DNA of 64,000 bases from Paracoccus lichenicola (lineage in GTDB: Bacteria; Pseudomonadota; Alphaproteobacteria; Rhodobacterales; Rhodobacteraceae), in the NCBI RefSeq assembly GCF_009708075.1, contig NZ_WMBT01000001.1:558001-622000 (forward strand), in the 5' to 3' direction. Positions 40,523 to 50,788 of the stretch are shown piece after piece. The notes beneath the pieces are model-generated. The model was not told the DNA's origin, searched no databases, and saw only the letters and a program-made list of their open reading frames with translations. The position numbers and the translations under genes are program-made. Positions within the stretch are counted from its first letter, which is position 1. Each line of letters starts with the position of its first letter.

Positions 40523-41286
40523 CGCACCCAATCCTCGCGCGATCCGGCAAAGGCGTTGAGGTCGGTGTTGCCCCGAATCCCCGGAACGATGCCGGTCCCC
40601 GTATATTGCCAGAAGGCCCACCGCTGGCCCGGATAACGCTCGCTGGGATGGCCGGCGGTCGAGCGCAGCCAGAATTCCGCCCGCATGTCGCCCAGCCGGT
40701 TGTCGCGGTAGAAATCGACCGTCGTGTAGATGATCGGACGCTGGCCGTAATGCCGCCCCACGATGTCCATGAAGATGGACGCCTGCTGCTTGATCTCGGA
40801 CGGCGAGGGGCGATACGGGCAGGTCTGCGAACGGGTCCATTCCAGGTCGATGACCGGCGGCAGCGATCCGATTTCCCGCGGCACCTGGCGGATGAACCAG
40901 GCCGCCTGTTCCGCGCCCGAGCGGCAGAAGTAGTAGTAATGATAGGCCCCCCGCGGGATCCGGGCCGCCGCGGCCTCTCGCCAATAGCGGTGGAAGCTGG
41001 GGTCGTAATGGTCGCCGCCCTCGGTCGCCTTGATGAAGGCAAAGCTGATCCCGGCACTGCGGACGCGGTTCCAGTCGATGTCCCCTTGCCAGCGCGACAC
41101 GTCGATGCCGTGGACGGCATGGCCATAGGGATGGCGCCCGCCCCAGTCATGGGGCGCCGAATCGCCCAGTTGCGGATTGGCCCCCGGTCCCGGCGCCGCA
41201 CGATAGCCGCCCCGTTCGGGTGTCCGCGCGCAGGCCACCGCCAGCACAAGCATCAGCCCCATCAGTATCTTGCTGAAATACCGCAT
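40495..41286 (-). CDS. Glycoside hydrolase family 25 lysozyme-like protein, exported
   Basis: 263 residues. A signal sequence (MRYFSKILMGLMLVLAVACA) with a possible lipobox Cys precedes a GH25 barrel: HGIDVSRWQGDIDW (catalytic Asp), FAFIKATEGG, YHYYYFCRSG, PPVIDLEWT (catalytic acid) and FWQYTGTG. It would cut the MurNAc-GlcNAc bond of peptidoglycan. I chose the Met at 41286 over 41307 for the signal peptide. Confidence 0.88.
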   Translation of the reverse strand: MRYFSKILMGLMLVLAVACARTPERGGYRAAPGPGANPQLGDSAPHDWGGRHPYGHAVHGIDVSRWQGDIDWNRVRSAGISFAFIKATEGGDHYDPSFHRYWREAAAARIPRGAYHYYYFCRSGAEQAAWFIRQVPREIGSLPPVIDLEWTRSQTCPYRPSPSEIKQQASIFMDIVGRHYGQRPIIYTTVDFYRDNRLGDMRAEFWLRSTAGHPSERYPGQRWAFWQYTGTGIVPGIRGNTDLNAFAGSREDWVRWLQTRLTR

Positions 41287-41390
41287 CCTGCCCCTTCGAC
41301 CTTGCATCGGGCGCTTGCCGCGCCTTTTCGCCGCTTATCGCAAGGTCGTGAGGGAAAGTCACCGGGCGGTGACGGTCACGAGTGCGTCAG

Positions 41391-41720
41391 TCAGTTCGCA
41401 TCCCGGGGCGCGTCCTGGGTCGCGGGGGCGACGTTTTCCGTGGCAGGCGCGGCTTCGGTTCCGCGGACCTCGCTGTCCTCGGGTTCGGGCAGGCCTTCGG
41501 GCGAGACCACCGGCGGGGCCGTGCCGTCGGTGCCTTCCGCATTGCTGATCGGGGTGTCGGCGGGCGGGGGCGTGGTCGCCAGCCCTTCGTTCTGTTCGTC
41601 CATTCCGGGCCTGAACACCATGAAGGCCAGGAAGGCCGCCAGCAGGGCGATGGCCAGGGCGATCAACGCGGGCTTGTGGCGGCTGGCCGAACGCTGCGGA
41701 TTGTTGTCGTTGTGGGACAT
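41391..41720 (-). CDS. Small membrane-anchored hypothetical protein
   Basis: 109 residues starting MSHNDNNPQRSASRHKP, with one transmembrane helix (ALIALAIALLAAFLAFMVF) and a Pro/Ala/Glu-rich, probably disordered periplasmic tail. No domain recognised. GGAGGAAATCCC precedes the start at 41720. It lies between the GH25 and FAD-oxidase genes in the same orientation. Confidence 0.65.
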   Translation of the reverse strand: MSHNDNNPQRSASRHKPALIALAIALLAAFLAFMVFRPGMDEQNEGLATTPPPADTPISNAEGTDGTAPPVVSPEGLPEPEDSEVRGTEAAPATENVAPATQDAPRDAN

Positions 41721-41765
41721 GGGATTTCCTCCGGTGACTTGGCAAGGCAACTGCCGGACGACGGC

Positions 41766-43145
41766 CTAGTTCCTGTCGGGCACCAGCTTTCCGGGGTTGA
41801 GGATGCCCCGGGGATCCAGCGCCGCCTTGATCTGGCCCATCAGCTGCCAGCCTTCGCCGTGCTGGGCCGCCATCAGGCCGCGCTTGCCGATGCCGATTCC
41901 ATGTTCGCCGCTGATCGTGCCGCCCACGGCCAGCGCGCGTTCGGCCATGCGCGTGGCGATGCGCTTGGCCGCCGCGATTTCATCGGGGCTGGCGGGATCG
42001 ACCAGCAGCAGCGAATGGAAATTGCCGTCGCCCACATGGCCCAGGATGGGACCGATCAGCCCCTCGGCGGCAATGTCTTCGGCGGCGGCATGAACGGCGG
42101 CGGGCAGGTGCGACATCGGTACGCAGACATCGGTGATCAGCCCGGATGCCCCGGGCCGCAGCGCCAGGCAGGCGTGATAGGCGCCGTGCCGCATCCGCCA
42201 CAGCCGGGCGCGATCTTCCGCCGTCGTGGCCCAGTCGAAACCCCGGGCGCCGAACTCGGCCGCGATGTCCCCGAACCGGGCCGCATCCTCGCGCACCGCA
42301 TTGGGGCTGCCGTGGAACTCGATCATCAGGTGCGGCTGTTCCGGCAGGCTGCTGCCGGAATGGAGGTTGAAGGCCCGCGCGCTGGCCGCATCGACGAACT
42401 CGATCCGCGCCATGGGGATGCCCGACTGGATCGTCGCGCTGACGCATTCCACGGCGTGATCCAGGCTGTCGAAGGCGCAAACGGCGGCCGCGACCTCCTC
42501 GGGCTGGCCGTGCAGGCGCAGGGTCAGTTCGGTGATGACGCCCAGCGTGCCCTCGGACCCGACGAACAGGCCGGTCAGGTCGTAGCCCGCGCTGGATTTC
42601 GCGGCCCGCGTGCCGGTGCGGATGATGCGCCCGTCGGCCAGAACCACCTGCAAGGCCAGCACGTTGTCGCGCATCGTGCCGTATCGCACGGCGGTCGTGC
42701 CGCTGGCCCGCGTCGCGGCCATCCCGCCAAGGCTGGCATTGGCCCCGGGATCGACCGGAAAGAACAGCCCCGTCGCGCGCAGTTCCGTGTTCAGCGCCTC
42801 TCGCGTGACGCCGGGCTGGACGCTGGCCTGCATGTCCTCGGGGCGCACTTCCAGCACCTTGTCCATCCGCGACAGATCGAGCGAAAGACCGCCCTGCACC
42901 GGCAGCGCGTGCCCTTCCAGCGAGGTGCCGGTGCCCCAGGCGATCACCGGAACGCGCGCCTCGTTGCAGGCCCGCAGGATCACTGCCACCTCCTCGGCGC
43001 TCTCGGGCCAGGCCACGGCGTCGGGCGCGGGCGAACGGTGAAAGCTTTCCGATTGCGCATGGTGGCCGCGGTCGGCGGCGGTCTCGGACAGGCGTGTTCC
43101 CAAGATGCCACGCAGGCGGCCGGAAAGGTCGGGGGGCAGGCTCAT
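41766..43145 (-). CDS. FAD-linked 2-hydroxyacid dehydrogenase (GlcD/D-LDH-like)
   Basis: 459 residues of the FAD-binding type 4 oxidase family: the PCMH domain with VPVIAWGTGTSLEGHALPVQGG, LRATGLFFPVDPGANASLGGMAATRASGT and AKSSAGYDLTGLFVGSEGTLGVITE, then the C-terminal FAD oxidase domain ending in HGIGIGKRGLMAAQHG with the catalytic His. It probably oxidises D-lactate, glycolate or a similar D-2-hydroxyacid; the exact substrate is not set by sequence alone. Confidence 0.9.
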   Translation of the reverse strand: MSLPPDLSGRLRGILGTRLSETAADRGHHAQSESFHRSPAPDAVAWPESAEEVAVILRACNEARVPVIAWGTGTSLEGHALPVQGGLSLDLSRMDKVLEVRPEDMQASVQPGVTREALNTELRATGLFFPVDPGANASLGGMAATRASGTTAVRYGTMRDNVLALQVVLADGRIIRTGTRAAKSSAGYDLTGLFVGSEGTLGVITELTLRLHGQPEEVAAAVCAFDSLDHAVECVSATIQSGIPMARIEFVDAASARAFNLHSGSSLPEQPHLMIEFHGSPNAVREDAARFGDIAAEFGARGFDWATTAEDRARLWRMRHGAYHACLALRPGASGLITDVCVPMSHLPAAVHAAAEDIAAEGLIGPILGHVGDGNFHSLLLVDPASPDEIAAAKRIATRMAERALAVGGTISGEHGIGIGKRGLMAAQHGEGWQLMGQIKAALDPRGILNPGKLVPDRN

Positions 43146-43290
43146 GACGGTTTCCTTGCTTGTGGCGGGCAGGTTAGCCTTTCGATGAACCTTGGCAAAG
43201 CCCGGTGCGTTCTGTCATCAACGGTTCGTAAAAACGCCATAACGTCGCGCCAAGCCGCCGCCAGACTTCCTTGACTGCCCAGGATACCCG

Positions 43291-44184
43291 ATGGACACCA
43301 CCCGGATCTCGCCGCTGTACCCCGCCGCATCGCGTGGCAACGGCCACGCCCTGCCCGACGGCCTGCAGGCTGAAATCCCCGCCCGATCCGACCATGCCTA
43401 TGTCACGCTGGTCACTAATCCCGACTATCTGCCGGGGGCCGAGGCGCTGCTGCGGTCGCTAAAGCTGACGGGCACGCGCGCCGACCTGGTGGTGATGCAT
43501 CGCGGCCTTGGTCCCGCCCATTTGGCGCGGCTGCGCGCGCACGGCGCCCGGCTGATCGCCGCCGACCTGCTGCCCACCGGCGAGACCTTCGACCGCACCC
43601 ATGCCCGCGACGCCCTGCACGCCCGCGCGGCCTTCACTCGCGGCGGCAAGCCCGATTTCCACACGCCCCTGGACAACTTCGTCAAGCTGCGGCTGTGGCA
43701 ACTGGACTATGACCGCTGCGTCTTCATCGACGCCGACGCGGTGGTGCTGCGTTCCGTGGAAAAGCTGTTCGACCTGCCGGAATTCTGCGCCGCGCCCAAT
43801 GTCTATGACGGGCTGGACGGGTTCCACCGCATGAATTCGGGCGTCTTCACCGCGCGCCCCGACATCCGCACCTATCACGCGATGATGGCGCATCTGGACC
43901 GCCCCGGCGTCTTCTGGCGGCGCACCGACCAGACCTTCCTGCAGGACTACTTCCCCGACTGGCACGGGCTGTCGATCCACCACAACATGCTGCAATACGT
44001 GTGGATGAACATGCCCGAACTGTGGAGCTGGGAGGACATCCGCATCCTGCATTTCCAATACGAAAAGCCCTGGCAGGACCACGACAAGGCGCATCTGCTG
44101 CGCCCCTTGATCGAGCTGTGGCGCGCCATCGCCGAAGGCCACCCCGTCCCCGACCTGGCCGCGCAGGCCCGCCCCGCCGCCTGA
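43291..44184 (+). CDS. Glycosyltransferase family 8-like protein
   Basis: 297 residues with the glycogenin-like GT-A fold: YVTLVTNPDYLPGAEALLRSL at the nucleotide-binding strand, KLRLWQLDYDRCVFIDADAVVLR (DxD metal site, D-A-D) and MNSGVFTARPD, then the C-terminal HFQYEKPW His. It would transfer a hexose from a UDP-sugar; acceptor unknown. Its stop overlaps the next start (TGATG). Confidence 0.85.
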   Translation: MDTTRISPLYPAASRGNGHALPDGLQAEIPARSDHAYVTLVTNPDYLPGAEALLRSLKLTGTRADLVVMHRGLGPAHLARLRAHGARLIAADLLPTGETFDRTHARDALHARAAFTRGGKPDFHTPLDNFVKLRLWQLDYDRCVFIDADAVVLRSVEKLFDLPEFCAAPNVYDGLDGFHRMNSGVFTARPDIRTYHAMMAHLDRPGVFWRRTDQTFLQDYFPDWHGLSIHHNMLQYVWMNMPELWSWEDIRILHFQYEKPWQDHDKAHLLRPLIELWRAIAEGHPVPDLAAQARPAA

Positions 44185-44987
44185 TGCGCATCGCCCTGAC
44201 CGGCGCCTCGGGCATCGTCGGCGGCTTCGTGCTGCGCGCGGCCCGGGCGGCGGGGCACCAAGTCACGCCCCTGGACCGCGGCACCGGCTTCCGCCTGGGC
44301 GATGCGCCCGACCTGTCGGGCCATGACGCGCTGATCCATTGCGCCTTCGCCCATGCCCCCGGCCGCTATCGGGGGGGCGAGGGCGAGGATCCCGAAACCT
44401 TCGGGCGCCTGAACCGCGACGGCACATTCCGGCTGTTCGACGCCGCCGTGCGGGATGGGGTGGACCGCATCGTCTTCCTGTCATCCCGCGCCGTCCATGA
44501 CGGTTATCCGCCGGGCACGCCCCTGCCCGACGACCTGCCCGCCCGCCCCGCCAACCTTTACGGCCAGGTCAAGGCCGATGCCGAGGCCTTCCTCGCGCAG
44601 CTGCCGGTCAAGGGCACCGCGATCCGCGCCACCGGCGTCTATGGCCTGCCCGCCAAATGGCGCGGCCTGTTCGACGATTATCTGGCGGGCCGTCCCATCC
44701 CGCCCCGCATCGCGACCGAGGTTCACGGCGACGACCTGGCCGCCGCCATCCTGCTGCTGCTGGACCAGCCCGACCCGCCCGCGCAGGTCAATTGCAGCGA
44801 CCTGATCCTAGACCGCCACGACTTGCTGGCCGAGGTTCGGACGCTGACCAACTGCCCCCATCCCCTGCCCGACCGCGCCGATCCCGCCTTTCTGCGCATC
44901 CAGACCTGCGACCGCTTGCGCGCATTGGGCTGGCAACCCGGCGGCATGGCAAAGCTGCGCGCCACCCTGCCTCATCTTCTGTGCTGA
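44184..44987 (+). CDS. NAD-dependent epimerase/dehydratase family protein
   Basis: 267 residues of the extended SDR type: MRIALTGASGIVGGFVL (NAD-binding GxxGxxG), FLSSRAVHDG and the catalytic YGQVKAD (YxxxK). It is shorter than sugar epimerases, so the substrate is open. It is translationally coupled to the GT8-like gene, and the pair may act together on a glycan. Confidence 0.87.
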   Translation: MRIALTGASGIVGGFVLRAARAAGHQVTPLDRGTGFRLGDAPDLSGHDALIHCAFAHAPGRYRGGEGEDPETFGRLNRDGTFRLFDAAVRDGVDRIVFLSSRAVHDGYPPGTPLPDDLPARPANLYGQVKADAEAFLAQLPVKGTAIRATGVYGLPAKWRGLFDDYLAGRPIPPRIATEVHGDDLAAAILLLLDQPDPPAQVNCSDLILDRHDLLAEVRTLTNCPHPLPDRADPAFLRIQTCDRLRALGWQPGGMAKLRATLPHLLC

Positions 44988-45105
44988 AATATCCTCGGGC
45001 TTCGCAGCGCCCGGAAAAAGGTCCAGTGGACCTTTTTCAGCGGAGAAGGGGCCGGCAGGCCCTAGCGGGGGCAGACAGCCCCCGGCCACCGCGGGACGCA
45101 ATCAG
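44988..45105. repeat. Compound intergenic repeat region with palindrome
   Basis: AAATATCCTCGGG opens the region and CGCGGGACGCA closes it, as in the copy at 853-905. Between them (45014-45038) is a perfect 11-bp palindrome GAAAAAGGTCC-AGT-GGACCTTTTTC, and a further GGGGGC/GCCCCC stem lies at about 45068-45083. It separates the convergent epimerase and cobT genes and can act as a bidirectional terminator. Confidence 0.6.
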
Positions 45106-46964
45106 GCGCGGCGGGCCATCCCCAAGACCCGCGCCCGCTTGCGCGGATCGGCGTCGAACAGCGCGGCCAGTTGCTCGGTGATCGCGCCGGCCAACTGGTC
45201 CGCGTCGGTGATCGTCACCGCGCGTTCGTAATACCGCGTCACGTCATGGCCGATGCCGATCGCCAGCAGTTCCACCATGCGCCGCTTTTCCACCATGGCG
45301 ATCACGTCGCGCAGGTGCTTTTCCAGGTAATTCGCCGGGTTGACCGACAGGGTCGAATCATCGACGGGCGCGCCATCCGAGATCACCATCAGGATCTTGC
45401 GCGCCTCGCTCCGCCGCACCAGCCGCCGATGCGCCCATTCCAGCGCCTCGCCGTCGATGTTTTCCTTGAGCAACCCTTCCTTCATCATCAGCCCCAGGTT
45501 CGGCCGCACCCGCCGCCAGGGCGCGTCGGCGGGCTTGTAGATGATGTGGCGCAGGTCGTTCAGCCGCCCCGGTTGGGCGGGACGGCCCGCCTGCAGCCAA
45601 GCCTCGCGCGATTGCCCGCCCTTCCAGGCGCGGGTGGTGAAGCCCAGGATCTCCACCTTGACGCTGCACCGCTCCAGGGTGCGGGCCAGAACGTCGGCGC
45701 AGATCGCCGCGATGCTGATGGGGCGACCGCGCATCGACCCGGAATTGTCGATCAGCAGCGTCACCACCGTGTCGCGGAACTCGGTGTCCTTTTCGACCTT
45801 GAAGGACAGCGGAGTCGTCGGGTTCGCCACTACCCGCGCCAGGCGGCCCGCGTCCAGCACGCCCTCCTCCTTGTCGAATTCCCAGCTGCGGTTCTGCTGG
45901 GCCTGAAGGCGGCGCTGCAATTTGTTCGCCAGGCGGCTGACCGCGCCGCGCAGGGGTTCCAGCTGCTTGTCCAGATAGGCGCGCAGCCGTTCCAGTTCCG
46001 CCGGATCGGCCAGATCCTCGGCGCGGATCTCCTCGTCCCAGGTCTGGGCGAAGACCTTGTAATCCGCGCTCGCATCGCTGACCGGGGGCGGCAGGTCGGG
46101 CGGGGTTTCCGATTCGGGCATCTCGGCCTCGTCGGTCAGCTGCTCGTCGGACTGGTCATCCATGCTGACCTGGGCCTGCCGTTCGTCCTGGCTCTGTTCC
46201 TGGGACCGCTCGGGCGAGGCCTCGGCATCCTCGCTGTCGTCCTGGTCGCGGGACTGGTTGTCGCCCGCTTCCTCGTCCTGTTCGGCGCTGTCGTCCGAAT
46301 CGTCGTCTTCCTGCTGGTCGGGATCGTCGCCCAGCTGGTCGCCGTAGCCCAGGTCGCTGATGACCTGCCGCGACAGGCGAGAGAACGCCGCCTGATCGGC
46401 CAGAACCTCGTTCACATGCGACAGCGACCCGCCCGCCTGCTGTTCGACAAAGGGCCGCCACAGGTCGGCCACATGCTGCGCCCCCCCGGGCAGCGCGCGG
46501 CCCGTCGCGGCCTGGCGCACGATATAGCCCGCAGCCACGGCCAGCGGCGCGTCGGCGGGGGCCTTGATCTGGCCGTAGCCCTTCTTGTCCGCATCCGCGC
46601 CGATCCGGGCGTCGATGTTGGACAGGGCGCCCGGCATGTCGCGGGCGCCAAGCGCCTCGCAGCGGGCGGTTTCCATGGCCTCGTAAAGCTCCTTCGCCAT
46701 GGGTCCGGCGGGGGCGAAGCGGGCATGGGTCGCGGCATCGTGGTGGCGCATCCGCATCGCCAGGGCGTCGGCGGTGCCGCGGGCCTGCAGGATCTCGTCC
46801 CGGCCCATGCGGCGGCTGACCTGCGGCAGGCGCATCGTGTCGCCCGCCACGCCCGAGGGATCGGCGCTGAAGGTCACGTTCAGTTCGCGATCGTCGGCCA
46901 GGGCGCGCGTCGCCTCGGACAGGGCCTTCTTGAACGGATCGGCGGGGTTGTCGGACTTTTTCAT
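45102..46964 (-). CDS. cobT: Cobaltochelatase subunit CobT
   Basis: CobT works with CobS (AAA+) and CobN to insert cobalt into hydrogenobyrinate diamide in aerobic B12 synthesis. The 620-residue protein has the N-terminal CobT domain, a very acidic Asp/Glu/Gln-rich linker (about residues 205-290) and a C-terminal VWA domain with MIDAS motif DNSGSMRG (about residue 408). The start at 46964 ([15 protein letters not shown]) is the usual one although its ribosome-binding site is weak; the open frame upstream runs through the divergent reductase gene. cobS is not adjacent. Confidence 0.95.
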   Translation of the reverse strand: MKKSDNPADPFKKALSEATRALADDRELNVTFSADPSGVAGDTMRLPQVSRRMGRDEILQARGTADALAMRMRHHDAATHARFAPAGPMAKELYEAMETARCEALGARDMPGALSNIDARIGADADKKGYGQIKAPADAPLAVAAGYIVRQAATGRALPGGAQHVADLWRPFVEQQAGGSLSHVNEVLADQAAFSRLSRQVISDLGYGDQLGDDPDQQEDDDSDDSAEQDEEAGDNQSRDQDDSEDAEASPERSQEQSQDERQAQVSMDDQSDEQLTDEAEMPESETPPDLPPPVSDASADYKVFAQTWDEEIRAEDLADPAELERLRAYLDKQLEPLRGAVSRLANKLQRRLQAQQNRSWEFDKEEGVLDAGRLARVVANPTTPLSFKVEKDTEFRDTVVTLLIDNSGSMRGRPISIAAICADVLARTLERCSVKVEILGFTTRAWKGGQSREAWLQAGRPAQPGRLNDLRHIIYKPADAPWRRVRPNLGLMMKEGLLKENIDGEALEWAHRRLVRRSEARKILMVISDGAPVDDSTLSVNPANYLEKHLRDVIAMVEKRRMVELLAIGIGHDVTRYYERAVTITDADQLAGAITEQLAALFDADPRKRARVLGMARRA

Positions 46965-47117
46965 AAGGATCGGTAGACCACCGCCGCGCGCCCCGATCAA
47001 GACCGTTGTGCATGAATGCGGAACAGGCTGTGCGCCCCCGCCCTGCCGAAAGGGTGAACCGCGCCCGCGAAAAGACGTTAGGCTGACCGTGCCATTCCAA
47101 CGAAAGGACAAACGGAC

Positions 47118-47699
47118 ATGACCAAGCCCCGCATCGGCGTCATCATCAGCTCCACCCGCGACACGCGCTTTGCCGACAAGCCGACGGCCTGGCTGATGGA
47201 CAAGGTCAAGGATCATCCCGACCTGGACTTCGCGCTCATCGACCTGCGCGACCGGAACCTGCCCTTCTTCAACGAGCCCGCGTCGAACCTGTGGATGCCG
47301 TCGGGCGACCCGAACGCGGTGGCCTGGCAGGAAACGCTGGCGGGCTTCGACGGCTTCATCTTCGTCGTCGCGGAATACAACCATTCCATCACCGGCGCGC
47401 TGAAGAACGCGCTGGACCAGGCCTTCAAGGAATGGAACCGCAAGCCGTTTTCGGCGCTGGCCTATGGCAGCATGGGCGGGGCGCGCGCCCTGGAACACCT
47501 GCGCCTGATCGGGATCGAGCTTCAGATGGTGCCCCTGCGCAACGCCGTCCACATCGGCGGAGGCGATTTCTTCAAGGTCTCGCCCCTGGGCGCAAACGCC
47601 CCGATAGCCGAGATCGAGGATCACCTGGAAGGGTCGCTGAAGGCCATGCTGGACGAATTGACCTGGTGGGCCAAGACGCTGCAAACCGCGGCCGCCTGA
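47118..47699 (+). CDS. NADPH-dependent FMN reductase
   Basis: 193 residues of the flavodoxin-like FMN_red family: [19 protein letters not shown] (phosphate loop SSTR), [19 protein letters not shown] and [18 protein letters not shown]. It would reduce FMN or quinones with NAD(P)H. A signal-free cytosolic enzyme, divergent to cobT. Confidence 0.9.
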   Translation: MTKPRIGVIISSTRDTRFADKPTAWLMDKVKDHPDLDFALIDLRDRNLPFFNEPASNLWMPSGDPNAVAWQETLAGFDGFIFVVAEYNHSITGALKNALDQAFKEWNRKPFSALAYGSMGGARALEHLRLIGIELQMVPLRNAVHIGGGDFFKVSPLGANAPIAEIEDHLEGSLKAMLDELTWWAKTLQTAAA

Positions 47700-47709
47700 G
47701 CGGATGTCC

Positions 47710-47735
47710 GGGCAGCGCCGGGTCAGGCGCTGCCC
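47710..47735. terminator. Bidirectional terminator hairpin
   Basis: GGGCAGCGCC-GGGTCA-GGCGCTGCCC is a perfect 10-bp inverted repeat between the convergent reductase and PopZ-like genes. Confidence 0.6.
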
Positions 47736-47744
47736 CCCGCGGTG

Positions 47745-48596
47745 TCAGAACCGGTCCAGCTGCGCCTCGAGCGCGGCGGCGACCTCGCGGCGAATGACGG
47801 CGCGCAGATTGGCCGAGAACCGCTGGCCCAGTTCTCCGTTCAGTTCCTCTTGCACCATCTCGCGCAGCATGTCGCGGATGTCCTGCTCGGTGCTGTCCCC
47901 ATCGGCCTGCGCCTGCAGTTCGGCATCGAAGGCGGCGGCCGCGGCGGCCAGTTCGGCGACGGGATCGGACGCGGGTTCGGGCGGCAGGGTCCAGCCGGAG
48001 GGGCGCTGGTCCACCGGCTTGGCGGCCAGGACGGGGGCCGGTTCGTCCAGTTCGGGCCGCATCCGCGCCTTCCAGTCGAAGGCTTCGGCAAAATCGTCGG
48101 CATCCTCGCCAATGTCCTGGATCGCCGCTTCAAGGCTGGCCGGGGCGGGCGCGGGTTCGGGCAGCGGCGCGCTTTCGCGAGCCTCCGGCCGCAGCCAGGC
48201 CCGCCAGCCCGAGGGCTTGGCCTGCTCCGGCTCGGCAATCCGCCGCTCGGCCGCGAGCTTCAGGGGCGCCACGGGGGCGGCAGGCTTGGGTGCCGTGCGC
48301 AGGATGAAGGCCGGGACCTGCGGGGCATCCTCAACGTCGTGCGGCTCGCGAAGCGCAGGCCGGACCGCTTCGGCGGTTTCGACCATCTGCCGCGCCAGCG
48401 CGGCATTGCCGCCATAGCGGCGGGCCAGGAATTCGCCCGCGTCGTCCTGGACCAGGTCCGAGCGCCCTGCCCGGATCCGGTCCCGCGCGGTGCTGAGCGC
48501 GTCGTCATCGGCGATCATGCGGCGGATGGCGGACAGCACGTCCCCGATGTCCTCGGACAGACGGGCGGCGTTTTGTGAAAAGCGGGGGTCAGCCAT
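47745..48596 (-). CDS. PopZ-like (DUF2497-like) polar organising protein candidate
   Basis: 283 residues. The N terminus EDIGDVLSAIRRMIADDD resembles the short PopZ N-terminal helix (EILASIRRIIADD-like). A long Pro/Glu/Ala-rich, acidic, low-complexity middle follows, then a C-terminal helical block (EQDIRDMLREMVQEELNGE, ANLRAVIRREVAAALEAQL) laid out like the PopZ oligomerisation region. The order pcm-tolC-this gene is the one around popZ in other Alphaproteobacteria (for example Caulobacter rsaFb-popZ). Sequence similarity alone is weak; the synteny is the stronger argument. Confidence 0.6.
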   Translation of the reverse strand: MADPRFSQNAARLSEDIGDVLSAIRRMIADDDALSTARDRIRAGRSDLVQDDAGEFLARRYGGNAALARQMVETAEAVRPALREPHDVEDAPQVPAFILRTAPKPAAPVAPLKLAAERRIAEPEQAKPSGWRAWLRPEARESAPLPEPAPAPASLEAAIQDIGEDADDFAEAFDWKARMRPELDEPAPVLAAKPVDQRPSGWTLPPEPASDPVAELAAAAAAFDAELQAQADGDSTEQDIRDMLREMVQEELNGELGQRFSANLRAVIRREVAAALEAQLDRF

Positions 48597-48619
48597 GGAC
48601 GCCCCCGCGGATCAGACGT

Positions 48620-50017
48620 TCAGTTGCGGCCGATCGCGCGAAGCACGCGGTCAAGGCTTTCGCCCTGCTTGCTGGTATAAGGCGCGTCGCGCACGGCATT
48701 GTAGTACTGCGAAGGGTCATAGGTCGGAATCCCCAGGTTCAGGTGTTCTACCGTAAGACGACCCATAGCAGCCAGAAGTTGATAATGTGCTAATTGCAGG
48801 TTGGCTTCCGCCGTAATCTTGTTGGCCCGCGCCTCCAGCAGCGACTGTTCGGCGTCCAGCACGTCCAGCGTCGTGCGCGCGCCAAGCGCCGCTTCTTCCC
48901 GCACCCCGTTATAGGCCTGCTGCGCCGCCGAGATCTGTTCGTCGATGGCCCCGATCTGGGCACGGGCAACGTCGATGTTGGCCCATGATTCGCCGACCAG
49001 TTGGCTGATCTGGCGCGACACGTTCAGCAGGTTGGCCCGCGCCTGGTCGCGCAGCGCCATGGCCCGGCGATGCGCGGCAGGCAGGCGCCCGCCCGAATAG
49101 ATGGTCTGGTTCAGTTCCAGCCCGACCGAGGCGCTGTTGCGGGTGTCGTATTCCCCGGTCAACTGCTGCGGGCTGCGGGTGATGCCCGCCGCGACATTGG
49201 CCGACAGCGACGGATTGCGTTCGGCCGCGGCCTGGGCAACGCCCAGTTCCGAGGCCGCGGCCTGGCGCTGCGCCTGCGCGATCAGCGGGTGGTTGCGCTG
49301 TCCGATGGCCCGCGCCTCATCGACCGAGGCGGGCAGCCTGGGCAGCGGCGGGGGCGCGTCCAGCCCGGTGGGAAAGCGTCCGGTCGCGGCCAGATAGGCT
49401 TCGCGCGCGATCTCCAGATCCCCCTGGGCCGAGGCCAGCCCGGCCTGGGTTTCCGCCAGCTGCGCATCGGCCAGCGCCACGTCGGTCACGGTGATCTCGC
49501 CCACGTCGAAGCGGTCCTGCGCGGCCTGGCGTTCGCGGCTCAGCACCTCGACCGAGTTGCGCTGCAGGGCCACCTGCTCGGTCGCCTGCTTGATGTCGAA
49601 AAAGGCTACGGTTGCGGCCAGCAGGATGTCCTGCTCGACCGAGACAAGGCCTTGGCGGGTCGCCAGGACCTGTTCCTTGGCGGCGTCGATCGCCAGTTGC
49701 GACCGGCCCCAGTCGTAAAGCAGCATCTGCGCGCCGATCTGCAACGAGGTCGAGCGGGCCGTGAGATAGTCCGACGCATTCTCGTTGCGCGACACCTGAT
49801 GGCTGGCGGTCCATTGGACGATGGGCCGCAGTTCGGCCAGCGCGGCGGCCACGTCCTCGTCGGCGGCCCGCAGCACGGCGCGGTTCTGCTCGATCAGGGC
49901 GGAATGGCGATAGGCCGCGACCATCGTGTCGGCCAAGGATTCGGCCACGGCTGCGTGACTGGTGAAAGCCGTCAACGCGACGGCGGCGACCGCTGAAAAA
50001 CGACGCAGCTTGATCAT
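48620..50017 (-). CDS. tolC: TolC family outer membrane channel
   Basis: 465 residues. A signal peptide ([26 protein letters not shown]) is followed by two TolC repeats of coiled-coil helices and beta strands ([78 protein letters not shown]). It forms the outer-membrane duct for type I secretion or efflux. It starts in an ATGA overlap with the upstream pcm-like gene. The last stretch near 48710-48810 is somewhat AT-richer. Confidence 0.93.
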   Translation of the reverse strand: MIKLRRFSAVAAVALTAFTSHAAVAESLADTMVAAYRHSALIEQNRAVLRAADEDVAAALAELRPIVQWTASHQVSRNENASDYLTARSTSLQIGAQMLLYDWGRSQLAIDAAKEQVLATRQGLVSVEQDILLAATVAFFDIKQATEQVALQRNSVEVLSRERQAAQDRFDVGEITVTDVALADAQLAETQAGLASAQGDLEIAREAYLAATGRFPTGLDAPPPLPRLPASVDEARAIGQRNHPLIAQAQRQAAASELGVAQAAAERNPSLSANVAAGITRSPQQLTGEYDTRNSASVGLELNQTIYSGGRLPAAHRRAMALRDQARANLLNVSRQISQLVGESWANIDVARAQIGAIDEQISAAQQAYNGVREEAALGARTTLDVLDAEQSLLEARANKITAEANLQLAHYQLLAAMGRLTVEHLNLGIPTYDPSQYYNAVRDAPYTSKQGESLDRVLRAIGRN

Positions 50018-50667
50018 AGCGTGAACCCCCTCTCGCGCTCGAACCCCGGCAGCAAGGGGGCTTGGGCATTGAAGCCATAGCGCCAGTTGACGCGGCCGTT
50101 CAGCCTGTGGCCGATGCGGACGACCCCCAGGGCGCCTTCCAGGAACAGCGCGATGATGCGCCCGCCTTCCTTCAGCTGGTCCAGGACCGCCTCCGGCACC
50201 TCCTCGACCCCGCCGCCGATCATGATCGCGTCATAGGGACCGTGCTTCGGCGCGCCCTGCGCCAGGGGGGCATTCAGCACCGCGACGTTGAAGACGCCCG
50301 CCTCGCCCAGGCGGCGCTCGGCCTCGGCCGCCATCTCGGGCTGTTCCTCGATGGCGACGACGGCCTGGACCATCCGCGCCACGACCGCCGAGGAATAGCC
50401 ATAGCCGCAGCCCAGATCCAGGACCAGGTCGTCGGGCTGCAGGTCCAGCATGTCGATCATCTTGCCCAGCGTCCGCGGCTCCAGCAGGACGCGTCCCCCG
50501 CCCAGGTCCAGGTTTTCCCCCGCATAGGCCACCGCCCGGCGCGAGGGGGGCACGAAATCCTCCATCGGGACGGCCAGCATGGCCTCGATCACGGGAAAGC
50601 GGGTGACATCGTTGGGGCGGACCTGCGTGTCCACCATCATGGTGCGCCGGGTGGCGAAATCGCTCAT
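50014..50667 (-). CDS. pcm: Protein-L-isoaspartate O-methyltransferase family protein
   Basis: 217 residues with the PCMT pattern: [39 protein letters not shown] (SAM-binding motif I), [18 protein letters not shown] and a C-terminal GGRIIALF. It lacks an obvious canonical T-x-SQP region, so it may not repair isoaspartate; the group adjacent to tolC in Alphaproteobacteria is often annotated this way. It heads the pcm-tolC-popZ-like operon and is the last chromosomal gene before the mobile element. Confidence 0.85.
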   Translation of the reverse strand: MSDFATRRTMMVDTQVRPNDVTRFPVIEAMLAVPMEDFVPPSRRAVAYAGENLDLGGGRVLLEPRTLGKMIDMLDLQPDDLVLDLGCGYGYSSAVVARMVQAVVAIEEQPEMAAEAERRLGEAGVFNVAVLNAPLAQGAPKHGPYDAIMIGGGVEEVPEAVLDQLKEGGRIIALFLEGALGVVRIGHRLNGRVNWRYGFNAQAPLLPGFERERGFTL

Positions 50668-50743
50668 CTTAGGGAGCCTCTGCAAGTGCTTTCAAGCTTA
50701 TTGCCACGATTTGGTGGACCTCGCAACGCCGCACATTCCCGTC

Positions 50744-50772
50744 TTGCAAGCGGCGGGCCGATCCTCTATTCC
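50744..50772 (+). promoter_or_regulatory. Probable original tRNA-Cys promoter, now upstream of attL
   Basis: TTGCAA (50744-50749) and TATTCC (50767-50772) are 17 bp apart, with the tRNA 5' end 18 bp further. After integration this promoter reads through only the 5' half of tRNA-Cys into the element. Confidence 0.45.
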
Positions 50773-50788
50773 ATGCCCACCTTGACGG

